Of a stretch of 64,000 nucleotides of DNA, positions 24,944 to 32,992 are shown in pieces. This stretch comes from Verrucomicrobiales bacterium (GTDB lineage Bacteria; Verrucomicrobiota; Verrucomicrobiia; Limisphaerales; UBA11320). How positions within the stretch are numbered: position 1 is the stretch's first letter; each line of letters begins with the position of its first letter. The notes under the pieces are model-generated. The model did no database searches. It saw only the letters and a program-made list of their open reading frames with translations, and was not told the origin of the DNA. The position numbers were made by a program, and so were the translations under genes. Location: assembly GCA_016793885.1 (NCBI GenBank), contig JAEUHE010000260.1, positions 1 through 64,000 of the forward strand, written 5' to 3'.

Positions 24944-26422
24944 ATGAACCTCGCGATTGCTTTCGACCAGAGCACCCGCCGCCACAGTCAATCTCCCGCT
25001 CTCTTCTGGGGCGAAACCGAATTCACCTATCAAATGATGCAGGAACGGGTTTGCACTGCCGGATCGGCCTTGCAGACCCTATTCCAGGTCAAGGAGGGTG
25101 ATCGAGTTGCAGTTTGGCTGCGAAATTGTCCCGAGTTTGCGGCGGTAGCCCTTGGCATCCTCTGGATTGGGGGCGTGCTTGTGCCGATCAATAACTTTCT
25201 GAAGCCGGAGGAAGTGCTTCATATTCTCAATGATGCCGGGATCGATGTGTTGGTGGCCGAGGAGGCGACTCGAGATCAATGGGTCCGGTTGCTACCTCGC
25301 CGTCCGAGCCTCAAGGTGCTGACCATCGAGGAACTAGCCGTGCTTCCCCGAGGAAACTGCTGTGCCAATGTGACGCGGTGCCCTGAGGACTTGGCGGTGA
25401 TCATTTATACGTCTGGAACAACCGGCAAATCCAAGGGTGCGATGCTGACCCATTCCAACCTGCTGGCCAATGTCGAGAGCTGCCGGCAGGTTTTGCAGGC
25501 GGTGGACTCGGACCGATTCATTGTTCTGCTGCCGCTTTTTCACAGTTTTATGATGACCGTTGGGTTGTTGTTGCCGCTGCTCGTGGGAGGGTCGATCCTG
25601 CTCGTGCGGTCGCTTCATCCGGCGAAGAATATTCTCCAGGAAATCATGCTTCGGGGTGGAACAATCTTGCCAGCGATCCCGCAATTTTTCCGAACCTTAG
25701 CGGTGGCGGGAGTGCCGCCCGGATTTCCGGTCCGGATCTGCATCAGCGGAGCGGCCCCTTTGCCTGGGGAGATTCTTCGGGAGTTCAACGAGAAGGTGGC
25801 GGGGATTCCCTTGCTGGAGGGGTACGGGCTTAGCGAGGCGAGTCCGGTGGTCAGCATCAACCCGATCCGGGGCCCTTGGAAGCCGGGCTCGATTGGAATC
25901 CCGATCCCCGATGTTGAGGTTTCAGTTCAGGACGAGGACGGTCAGATCCTGGGACCAGGTGCCACGGGGGAGATCTGTGTTCGCGGCGCCAATGTCATGG
26001 TTGGCTATTGGAACCAGCCGGAGGAGACGGCGAAGGCCTTGGTGAAAGGGTGGCTGCGCACGGGTGACGTTGGTCATCGTGACACCGATGGCTATTTTTA
26101 CATCACTGATCGCAAGAAGGACATGCTTCTGGTGAATGGCATCAATGTCTATCCGCGTGAGATCGAGGAGGTCATCTATCAGTATCCGGGCGTCAAGGAA
26201 GCGGCGGTGGTGGGGCTCCAGGATCCTCGCAAGGGCGAGATGCCGGTTGCTTTCGTCGTGGCCAACGAAGGGGCCTCGATTGATGAGAGGGCGGTGGTGG
26301 CATTTTTGCGGGACAAGTTGGCGGACTATAAGGTCCCCCGGAGAGTGGTTCACCTGGCAGCTTTGCCCCGCAACGCCACTGGCAAAGTGCTTAAGGGCGA
26401 GTTGCGGCAAACCTCACTCTGA
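24944..26422 (+). CDS. AMP-dependent acyl-CoA ligase (long-chain fatty-acid type)
   Basis: 492 residues from the ATG at 24944. An adenylate-forming enzyme that activates a carboxylic acid to acyl-AMP and then acyl-CoA. Motifs: P-loop 'IIYTSGTTGKSKGAM', 'GYGLSEASPVVS' (motif A5), 'WLRTGDVGHRDTDGYFYI' and 'DRKKDMLLVNGINVYPREIE' (A8 hinge), and the C-terminal 'LPRNATGKVLKGELR' with catalytic Lys. It resembles FadD/class I long-chain ligases, but chain length cannot be read from sequence. Divergent from the PhnD-like gene across about 180 bp. Confidence 0.9.
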   Translation: MNLAIAFDQSTRRHSQSPALFWGETEFTYQMMQERVCTAGSALQTLFQVKEGDRVAVWLRNCPEFAAVALGILWIGGVLVPINNFLKPEEVLHILNDAGIDVLVAEEATRDQWVRLLPRRPSLKVLTIEELAVLPRGNCCANVTRCPEDLAVIIYTSGTTGKSKGAMLTHSNLLANVESCRQVLQAVDSDRFIVLLPLFHSFMMTVGLLLPLLVGGSILLVRSLHPAKNILQEIMLRGGTILPAIPQFFRTLAVAGVPPGFPVRICISGAAPLPGEILREFNEKVAGIPLLEGYGLSEASPVVSINPIRGPWKPGSIGIPIPDVEVSVQDEDGQILGPGATGEICVRGANVMVGYWNQPEETAKALVKGWLRTGDVGHRDTDGYFYITDRKKDMLLVNGINVYPREIEEVIYQYPGVKEAAVVGLQDPRKGEMPVAFVVANEGASIDERAVVAFLRDKLADYKVPRRVVHLAALPRNATGKVLKGELRQTSL

Positions 26423-26488
26423 GAGTTCGGGAAGCGCTCTTGCCGGATTGGCTGGCCTACGATAGGTTACTTTTCTGTGAGAACACTG

Positions 26489-27253
26489 ATGAACAAACCG
26501 CTGGAATGCATGCCTGTCCGCCAGATGGTTTCCTGGACGGCGATGGTCCTGGGATTGGGTTTGCTCGCCGGGTGTGATTCGCGCCCCGCTGTTGAGTCTG
26601 CGAAGTCCTCCCCGCCTGCCCCGGTTCAAGGTGAACTGATCCAACCCACCGTCACGACCGCTGCGGCCCCGGCTTCGGTCATCGGCTCTTCCTCAGTTGT
26701 GAGCAACGCTTCGACCAATATCTCCCCGGTCATTCCCCCGGCCGGACCGGTGCTCGGTTCCGCGACGCTTTCGCCGACCAACCTGATCTCGGCGACTTCA
26801 GAGCCGCCGAAGCTGGTGGATGGGTTTTTGGGAGTTGGCTTCGACCGCCTGTCTGCTTTCAACTTTGAGGTGACGGACGACATTCTACAATCGAGCAACA
26901 CCAATGCCGCCCAGGTTGCTTCCCGAACCGCTGAACAGATTCCCCAGACCGTCATGTCCTTTGACCAAAAGCGCATCGCGCTCAAGGGCTTCATGCTGCC
27001 GCTGAAGGTGGAGGGTGGAAAGGTGACGGAGATGCTGATCATGCGCGACCAGTCGATGTGCTGTTACGGCGCGGTTCCCAAGATCAACGAGTGGGTCAGC
27101 GTCAAGATGCTGGGCGAAGGGGTGCGTCCGATCATGGATCAGGCCATCACGCTGTATGGAAAGCTCTATGTGGGCGAGATGCGTGAGAACGGCTACCTGG
27201 TTGGCATTTACCGGATGGACGGGGAGCGGATCGACGGCCCGGCCGAGAACTGA
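26489..27253 (+). CDS. DUF3299 lipoprotein
   Basis: 254 residues from the ATG at 26489 (a GTG at 26477 is in frame). A lipoprotein signal ends at lipobox 'LLAGC'. A low-complexity Ser/Thr/Pro/Ala region (about 20-105) precedes the DUF3299 domain, recognised by 'KRIALKGFMLPLKVEGGKVT', 'RDQSMCCYGAVPKINEWVSV' and 'YGKLYVGEMRENGYLVGIYRM'. The function of DUF3299 is not established; the family is often linked to metal or envelope-related loci. Tail to tail with the barrel gene at 27284. Confidence 0.85.
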   Translation: MNKPLECMPVRQMVSWTAMVLGLGLLAGCDSRPAVESAKSSPPAPVQGELIQPTVTTAAAPASVIGSSSVVSNASTNISPVIPPAGPVLGSATLSPTNLISATSEPPKLVDGFLGVGFDRLSAFNFEVTDDILQSSNTNAAQVASRTAEQIPQTVMSFDQKRIALKGFMLPLKVEGGKVTEMLIMRDQSMCCYGAVPKINEWVSVKMLGEGVRPIMDQAITLYGKLYVGEMRENGYLVGIYRMDGERIDGPAEN

Positions 27254-27283
27254 GCCCGCCGATTGTCCGACCGCTCGTTCTGC

Positions 27284-28348
27284 TCAAAACGCCCAGTTTA
27301 CGCCCGCCGAGAGATAAATCCCTCGTCCCATCTCCAACCTCGCCGCCCTCCCGCCTTGCTCCTCACGTACTTGGCTGTCACCGAGAGTCATGAACTGGGC
27401 TCCGACGAACAGATCCGCGCGCTGGCTGGTATGCCAGAGCAGGGTGGTGTTCGCATAGCCTCCGAAAACGACATCGGTCGTTCCAATACTGCCGGAATTA
27501 AGCGCTGTCCCACCGTTCGACGTGGTGGCCCGCTCGTTAAAGGCGTAATCGCCGGTGATCAGACCCATCGCAACACCCAGGCTGGACTGCAGGGACCAGC
27601 GTCTTCCCAGATCCCAATAAAAAGTTGGGCCTAATCGGAAGTTGTAGAGAGTGAGGTCGAGTTCACGCGTGCCGCGAATGATCCCACTGATGGGCGCTTC
27701 TAATCCACCGTCCTGGGCCAGGTCATCGATCGCCGGGCCCGTGCCGCCGGTTCCTCCTTGGTAGGGCGCGTCTGGGAAAAAGGTGATGCCGTCGGTCGAA
27801 AACCAATACTGTCGACGCGAGAGGGTGGCCTGCAAAGGCCGGTTGTCCTCGATGTTGATGGGGAGGTAACTGAAACCGAAGTCCCATCCGATGAGGGTTC
27901 GTCCCCACAACAGCAGCTCGGTGCCGTAGGCCAGATCCAATCCGACTTGCGGTCCTCCATCGCGAGTAATCTCGTTGTCCTGGGTGGCGAACGACTCGGT
28001 GGAGTGCATCAACAGGCGATTGTTCGCCGCATCGTATTGGGCGGGGTTCTCGTAACCCCACTCGGTGGTATACCCACCCGCGTTGCCGGTATCGTCCACC
28101 CGCACATAGCCATCATCGAAGATCCGTTCCTGTCCCCGCGTGCCGACGGAGCCGGGGTTGCTGCCGCTCACACCGAACTGTCCACCGATCTTGAAGTCCG
28201 CTTTCAAGTTCAAGGCGACCTGGGCCCCGAGTCGGAAGTGACGGCTCCAATCCTCGGTAATCTGGGCCATGGCGGGCGGGGTGCCGATGCATAGGGCGGC
28301 CAGGCCGCCCGAAAACCATCGAGATTGGGTTGACGAGGACGGTAGCAT
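27284..28348 (-). CDS. Outer-membrane beta-barrel protein
   Basis: 354 residues from the ATG at 28348, where a signal peptide ('FSGGLAALCIGTPPAMAQ') starts; a longer frame overlaps the upstream gene. The mature part alternates hydrophobic and polar residues with many Tyr/Trp/Gly strands ('LLWGRTLIGWDFGFSYLPI', 'LTLYNFRLGPTFYWDLGRRW', 'TTLLWHTSQRADLFVGAQFM'), and ends in Phe ('SAGVNWAF'), the typical C-terminal signal for BAM-dependent insertion. No specific porin family is recognised. It follows the DUF11 gene by 5 bp, so the two are probably cotranscribed. Confidence 0.78.
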   Translation of the reverse strand: MLPSSSTQSRWFSGGLAALCIGTPPAMAQITEDWSRHFRLGAQVALNLKADFKIGGQFGVSGSNPGSVGTRGQERIFDDGYVRVDDTGNAGGYTTEWGYENPAQYDAANNRLLMHSTESFATQDNEITRDGGPQVGLDLAYGTELLLWGRTLIGWDFGFSYLPINIEDNRPLQATLSRRQYWFSTDGITFFPDAPYQGGTGGTGPAIDDLAQDGGLEAPISGIIRGTRELDLTLYNFRLGPTFYWDLGRRWSLQSSLGVAMGLITGDYAFNERATTSNGGTALNSGSIGTTDVVFGGYANTTLLWHTSQRADLFVGAQFMTLGDSQVREEQGGRAARLEMGRGIYLSAGVNWAF

Positions 28349-28353
28349 GCGGT

Positions 28354-29808
28354 TCAGGGTGATTCGATGACCCGATAGAAGCGATTGCTGCCCCCCGAGA
28401 GCGGTTTGCTCAATGTTTTTGGCGGCCCCTCGTCGAGCCATTGAACCCGATTGCCTGGCGCAACGATGCTGGGCATGGCTACGTTCCAATTTGTGGCGTT
28501 GAGCGTGTCACTGTAGAGCACCGAGTAGCGCCGACCCAAGATCGCCGCAAACTCGATCCAAACCGCCTCCACGACATTGCTGATCCGGAGGCTGATCGGC
28601 TGGGATGTTGAGAGGACCGTGTTGGTCGAGGATGCGACAGCGATCGCCGAGAGTACCAGATTCGTGTAGGGGGTGCGGGTGGGAAAGAAGTACTCCAGGG
28701 TGAGATCCACCGAGCTTCCTGCCGCCAAGGGCGCTCCATGGAGCACAAAGGGCAACCCCTGGTTGGTCCCCACGGCATTCACCAGGCGATCGGCGATTCC
28801 CGTCGTGCTTCGGTTGGTCAGCCCGGATACCAGCACCCTGGCGGCCGGAATGGCGCTCGCCCCGGCGTTGCTCAACCGCACTCTTTGGATCATCAACCCT
28901 GACTGAGGAATGAACTGTTGGGTGAGCACCAAAAAAGAGACACCTAAGCTCGCCGCAATGGGGGCCTGGATGGTGAGGTCAACCTCATCGCTGCTGTTCG
29001 TGCTATTGGAATCGTGGAAAGTGGCGGCGGTGATTTGCGCGGCGAACGAGAAGTTGCCAGCAGCGCTGGGAGCCAGGGTGAGAAGCAGCGACGACGCCGC
29101 GCCGCTGGCCAGGGAGCCTAAGGTGAGGCTCAGATTGGTGGAACTCGCGGTGAAAGTTCCGTTACTCGGAGCTATCGAACTGACGCTGGCACCCGCTGGG
29201 AACTGTCCTGTCAGGATCACGTTGGTGGCGGTGTTGGGCCCCTGGTTGGTGATATTCAGCCGATAGGTCAGCTGGTCGTTTTGAATGAAGCTTCCGGTCG
29301 GCGCTGTGATGCTGACCAACAAATCGGAGAACCCGGCTACGACGGCGCTGGTGGCTACGAGATTGGTTTCCGGCAGAAAGCTGTTGGTGGTGGTGATGCT
29401 TACCGAGTTGGTCAGCTGTCCCAGGAGAGCGGGTCGACCGTTGAAAGTAAGGGCAACATTCGAGGAGTTCGCCAAGCGGTTGACCAGAAAGCGCAAGGTT
29501 CCGTTGGTCAGGACAACCGGTCCGTTGTTGGTGTTGGCAGAGTCGTAGGTGAACGCGCCAGAGAGTCGGTTGGTGACCACCAGGTTGGTGAGGGTCACCC
29601 CGGAGACATTGGTCACGTTGATCGTGTAGGTGAGCTGGTTACCAACGATAACCGGGTCCGGGGAGTCGCTGACCGACACGTCAACCAGGGCTCCGACTGA
29701 CGGTATGAGCGACAGTCCCAACCAACCGAGCACGCACCCCAATCTGAGGATACCCCACGCAGCCCTCGGCAGGGAGACGTGAGTCGGCGATGGCAGATCA
29801 AGGCTCAC
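28354..29808 (-). CDS. Secreted DUF11-repeat protein with RFYRV-type C-terminus
   Basis: 484 residues with an N-terminal signal ('LRLGCVLGWLGLSLIPSVGA') and two to three Ig-like DUF11 repeats in 45-290 ('VSVSDSPDPVIVGNQLTYTI', 'NQLTYRLNITNQGPNTATNV'). Repeats are rich in Asn, Thr and Ser. The last ~70 residues form a separate module ('EFAAILGRRYSVLYSDTLN...W') ending 'GSNRFYRVIESP'. DUF11 proteins are surface or matrix proteins, often adhesive. Two other secreted proteins in this window end similarly. Upstream of the beta-barrel gene in the same unit, which may be its outer-membrane anchor or secretion partner (inference). Confidence 0.8.
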   Translation of the reverse strand: MSLDLPSPTHVSLPRAAWGILRLGCVLGWLGLSLIPSVGALVDVSVSDSPDPVIVGNQLTYTINVTNVSGVTLTNLVVTNRLSGAFTYDSANTNNGPVVLTNGTLRFLVNRLANSSNVALTFNGRPALLGQLTNSVSITTTNSFLPETNLVATSAVVAGFSDLLVSITAPTGSFIQNDQLTYRLNITNQGPNTATNVILTGQFPAGASVSSIAPSNGTFTASSTNLSLTLGSLASGAASSLLLTLAPSAAGNFSFAAQITAATFHDSNSTNSSDEVDLTIQAPIAASLGVSFLVLTQQFIPQSGLMIQRVRLSNAGASAIPAARVLVSGLTNRSTTGIADRLVNAVGTNQGLPFVLHGAPLAAGSSVDLTLEYFFPTRTPYTNLVLSAIAVASSTNTVLSTSQPISLRISNVVEAVWIEFAAILGRRYSVLYSDTLNATNWNVAMPSIVAPGNRVQWLDEGPPKTLSKPLSGGSNRFYRVIESP

Positions 29809-29838
29809 GATTCTCAGGCACCTTGGCTTGGCTGCGCT

Positions 29839-31335
29839 CTACCGGTTCTTTTTGGGCTCGTGAATGACCCGATCTTCCTCGATCCCGTAGGTCTCCATCA
29901 CTCGCCGGGTGGCTCGGGCTGCGGTGGTGGCGTCCAGCACCATTCGGCGCAGGGAGTCTCCTTGCATGTATTCAATCCGATGAAAGCCCTCTTTGGGTTC
30001 CTGAAAGGCCTTCGCCAGGTCGGCCAGACGGCTGATCTTCTTGCCGTTAACGGAGTCGATGACCAGCAGCCGGGTGTCCTGATACCCCAGATTGTAGATG
30101 TCCGGCAGAACGTTCGAGAGCACCACCAAGCCGGGACGGTTCTCGGTCGCCGGCTCGTTGTTGTAATAGACCAGGCGGAAGGGCGCGCGTCGTTTCCAAT
30201 CTTCTCCCCAGCTTCTCAGATATTGGCCCGTCAGCGGCTGGAATACCAGCCCACCCATGACCAGGTATTCAGGCTCGCGGTCGAAGAGATTTTCGGGAAG
30301 AAGATGTTTCTCGAAATCAGCCTGGGGGAGGCGGTATTGGATCTCGAGAGCTTTCCCATCCCGCCAAACTCGAATTTTCACCTCATCGCCAGCCCAACGG
30401 TTGCGGGTCGCCAGATTCTCGAGCAGGAGATGTCCATACATCGGATCCATGTAGTTGCCCTGGGTGTCGATGTCGAAGCCATCCACCTGGAGGATGAGAT
30501 CCTTGGCTTTGATCAAATTGGTCTGACCCAGTTCCTTGGATCCTTCGATCACGACCACCCCCTTGGGTTCGCCGGTCACGCCCAGATAGCGATGGACTGC
30601 GGGATTCTCGGTTGGCTGCCAGACGAAGTCGAAATAGCCCAGTCCCCGGTAAGTCCCCTTCTTGCGGGCTTCCAGGATGGAGCGGATAAAGGGTGCCGGA
30701 GTGGCCAGACCGAGATTTCTGGTCTGGGAGGTGACCAGACCCGCGACTTTGGTTCCCGTCATGACCGGTTCTCCCCAGCCGACACCGGTGATGTCGCTCG
30801 AGAGTTCCATCTGCGCTGGTGTGATGAAGCTCAGCTTGGCTTCGGTGATGACGAATTGATTCAGCTCCGCTTTGCGAACCTCTAAATTGCCACTGCGCCA
30901 ACGGTGGATTTGATATTCATCGCCGGTGCTTAGTTTTGTGGCCCACTCCGCCGCCTTGGTCCCCTTCAGAAAGGCCAAGTCCTTGACCGCGACCACGGCC
31001 AGGTTGGCGTGATAATCCACCCAAATCAGCTCGGCTTCGCTCCAGGCGCCACGGCCACCGCGTTGCACGCGGATCAGTGTCTGGTCGGAGAGTCCGTCGG
31101 CCGTGGTCAGCACTTCGGCGCCGCCCAGGATCAAGCCGCTCTTGCGGACGCTGCCGCTGCTCTTGTTCCAGGGCATCTGAAAGTCATAGACCTTGCGGTT
31201 CACTTCCAATTCCACCAGTGAGTCTTGTAAGACGCCGCCACCTGCCTCCTTGGTGGATTTAGCGAGGCCTGGCTGCGGAAGAACCAAGGCCAGGCAGGTC
31301 AAGGTCAGGGCGAGGAGAGATCGTGCAGAATTCAT
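29839..31335 (-). CDS. Deg-like pseudoprotease with PDZ domains (triad lost)
   Basis: 498 residues from the ATG at 31335, which overlaps the stop of the upstream protease gene as ATGA. A signal peptide (1-25) precedes a trypsin-like fold aligned along its length with the neighbour. All three catalytic positions differ. His71 of the neighbour corresponds to Asp80 (VLTTADGL), Asp102 to Asn111 (YHANLAVV) and Ser181 to Trp187 (GVGWGEPV). PDZ-like regions and the paralogous 'EYLVMGGLVFQPLTGQYLRS' section follow. It cannot be a serine protease by this mechanism, and may be a regulatory or scaffolding subunit of the active partner. Confidence 0.85.
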   Translation of the reverse strand: MNSARSLLALTLTCLALVLPQPGLAKSTKEAGGGVLQDSLVELEVNRKVYDFQMPWNKSSGSVRKSGLILGGAEVLTTADGLSDQTLIRVQRGGRGAWSEAELIWVDYHANLAVVAVKDLAFLKGTKAAEWATKLSTGDEYQIHRWRSGNLEVRKAELNQFVITEAKLSFITPAQMELSSDITGVGWGEPVMTGTKVAGLVTSQTRNLGLATPAPFIRSILEARKKGTYRGLGYFDFVWQPTENPAVHRYLGVTGEPKGVVVIEGSKELGQTNLIKAKDLILQVDGFDIDTQGNYMDPMYGHLLLENLATRNRWAGDEVKIRVWRDGKALEIQYRLPQADFEKHLLPENLFDREPEYLVMGGLVFQPLTGQYLRSWGEDWKRRAPFRLVYYNNEPATENRPGLVVLSNVLPDIYNLGYQDTRLLVIDSVNGKKISRLADLAKAFQEPKEGFHRIEYMQGDSLRRMVLDATTAARATRRVMETYGIEEDRVIHEPKKNR

Positions 31336-32792
31336 AGGCGGCGGTCCTTGGAAACCCCATAGGTTTTCAGGATTTCGCGATTGGCTTCGTCGGCCTCTGA
31401 TTTGGAGAGGCATTCCATGGAGTTGTTGGGCGCGAACTCGATCAAGTGTTGGGCTTTCGTGCCTTGCGCAAACGCTTCTATCACATCCTCGAGTTTGGTG
31501 ATCGATTTGCCGTTGATCTTCGAGACCAGGCTCCGTCCCTGGATCTTCATGTTTGCATTGACGGGATGCGACAACGTTGTCGCCAGGACGATCGGCTCGG
31601 GGCGCACGATCTCGGGCCGCTCGGTGCGTCGGTAGTAAAGCTCGTAAACGAGTTCGGCATTGGCAGCGTCCGACCAGTTTCGTCCGAAGGTTTTGAGATA
31701 GTCCAGGCTCAGTGGTGTGAAGACCAATCCCCCATAAACGAAGTAGCGGGGGAGCACGTCATATTGATTGCTCACCATCTTTTCTTGATCGTTGATCCTC
31801 ATGGGCACCTCGACCTCTTTCTCCTCGCCCTGACGCCAGATCTTCATCGCTACTTTGTCGCCATGCTGCGCCCCCTGCAGCGCCGCGGTCATGTGAAGCC
31901 GGTTCCCCTCGTAGAGGATCGTCGCATCGCTGCCGACCTCAAATCGTCCGATCTTGAGGATCACATCGTCCTCCTGCAGGATACCCTTGGCGGCTGATGC
32001 CGGCAGCAGTGCATCGATGCGGGCGCCCGGACCCTCCGGAGATAGTTTCAGGGCGCGACGATGGGCTGGGTTCTGCAGCGACACCGTCCGGATGCCGGCA
32101 TAGGGGAACCCATGGTAAGTGCCATCCTGGATGTCCTTCAAAAAGTGATCGATGACTTGGGGAGGGATGAAGAAACCGGTGTTTTCGAGACCAGTGGCAC
32201 CTTGGAAGGCCACGCCGACCACGAGTCCTTCCTGGATCACCGGTCCGCCGCTGTTTCCCGGGTTGATGGCGGCATCGGTTTGAACCCCCAGCAAGGAGCG
32301 ATTGCCGGCGTGAACATAATTCTGCAACTCGACTCGGGAGACCACGCCACGAGTGTAGGAGATCTGCTCTCCACCCGCAGGGTAGCCATAGGTCACCACC
32401 GTCGAGCGGACCTTTGGCATCTCGCCAATGGTAAGCGGCTCCATCCCGGTGAAGAAGCTTTCGTCCTCCACCTCTAGTACGGCCAGGTCGCAATCGTGGC
32501 CGATGTAGGTGACCTTGGCGGGGTAGGGCCGCGGATTTTGGTAACGTCGAACCAGGATCTGTTTCGCCCAGCTCACCACATGAGCATTGGTAAGGATTTT
32601 TTTTCCTTGGATGACAAAGCCCGTTCCCGAGCTGCGTCTCACCGGCTCAAACCGCCAGGGGGCATCCCACATGACGGATTGGCTGAAGTTGTAGATCTGG
32701 ATGACGGATTCCTCAGGGGCGGTATTGACTCCAAACGCGGTGACCGTCGCGAGTAGGAGTGGTAAAATGAGAGTCCTTCGCACAGAGCCCAA
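31332..32792 (-). CDS. Deg/HtrA-like exported serine protease
   Basis: 486 residues with a signal peptide (about 1-20) and an intact trypsin-like triad: His71 (LTNAHVV), Asp102 (HDCDLAVLEVE) and Ser181 (INPGNSGGPV). PDZ regions follow ('DALLPASAAKGILQEDDVIL'), then a C-terminal section 'RYFVYGGLVFTPLSLDYLKT', a layout closer to plant and bacterial Deg9-like proteins than to DegP. It probably handles misfolded envelope proteins. It is translated together with the triad-less paralogue downstream. Its promoter should lie in 32793-32992. Confidence 0.92.
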   Translation of the reverse strand: MGSVRRTLILPLLLATVTAFGVNTAPEESVIQIYNFSQSVMWDAPWRFEPVRRSSGTGFVIQGKKILTNAHVVSWAKQILVRRYQNPRPYPAKVTYIGHDCDLAVLEVEDESFFTGMEPLTIGEMPKVRSTVVTYGYPAGGEQISYTRGVVSRVELQNYVHAGNRSLLGVQTDAAINPGNSGGPVIQEGLVVGVAFQGATGLENTGFFIPPQVIDHFLKDIQDGTYHGFPYAGIRTVSLQNPAHRRALKLSPEGPGARIDALLPASAAKGILQEDDVILKIGRFEVGSDATILYEGNRLHMTAALQGAQHGDKVAMKIWRQGEEKEVEVPMRINDQEKMVSNQYDVLPRYFVYGGLVFTPLSLDYLKTFGRNWSDAANAELVYELYYRRTERPEIVRPEPIVLATTLSHPVNANMKIQGRSLVSKINGKSITKLEDVIEAFAQGTKAQHLIEFAPNNSMECLSKSEADEANREILKTYGVSKDRRL

Positions 32793-32992
32793 AATGACCG
32801 TCGGAACATACTGGGGTCAAGCCATTATGGACGATGGACCTGGTCGGGTTCTTTGAGTCGGAGTGACGCAAGCCTCAGAAGCCGGTGGCATCGCTGCGCG
32901 ATGCTCCGAGTTTTTGACGGTTCCGGGGGTGCTCGCACCCCCGTCTATCCAATGTCTGTGAACCTTGCGGGTTCGAGCCGGGCCCTCAAGCC
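32793..32992. other. Intergenic region with a strong hairpin
   Basis: A 200-bp gap between the haloperoxidase-like gene and the Deg-like protease gene, both leftward. It contains a perfect 8-bp stem CGGGGGTG / CACCCCCG with a CTCG loop (32924-32943), no T-tract. This could end transcription or protect the 3' end of the haloperoxidase message. No coding sequence seen. Confidence 0.5.

Noticed and set aside
29839-31335. Triad-less Deg-like gene as a pseudogene
   Set aside because: Full-length frame with signal peptide, conserved PDZ-like and C-terminal sections and an ATGA overlap with the active partner.
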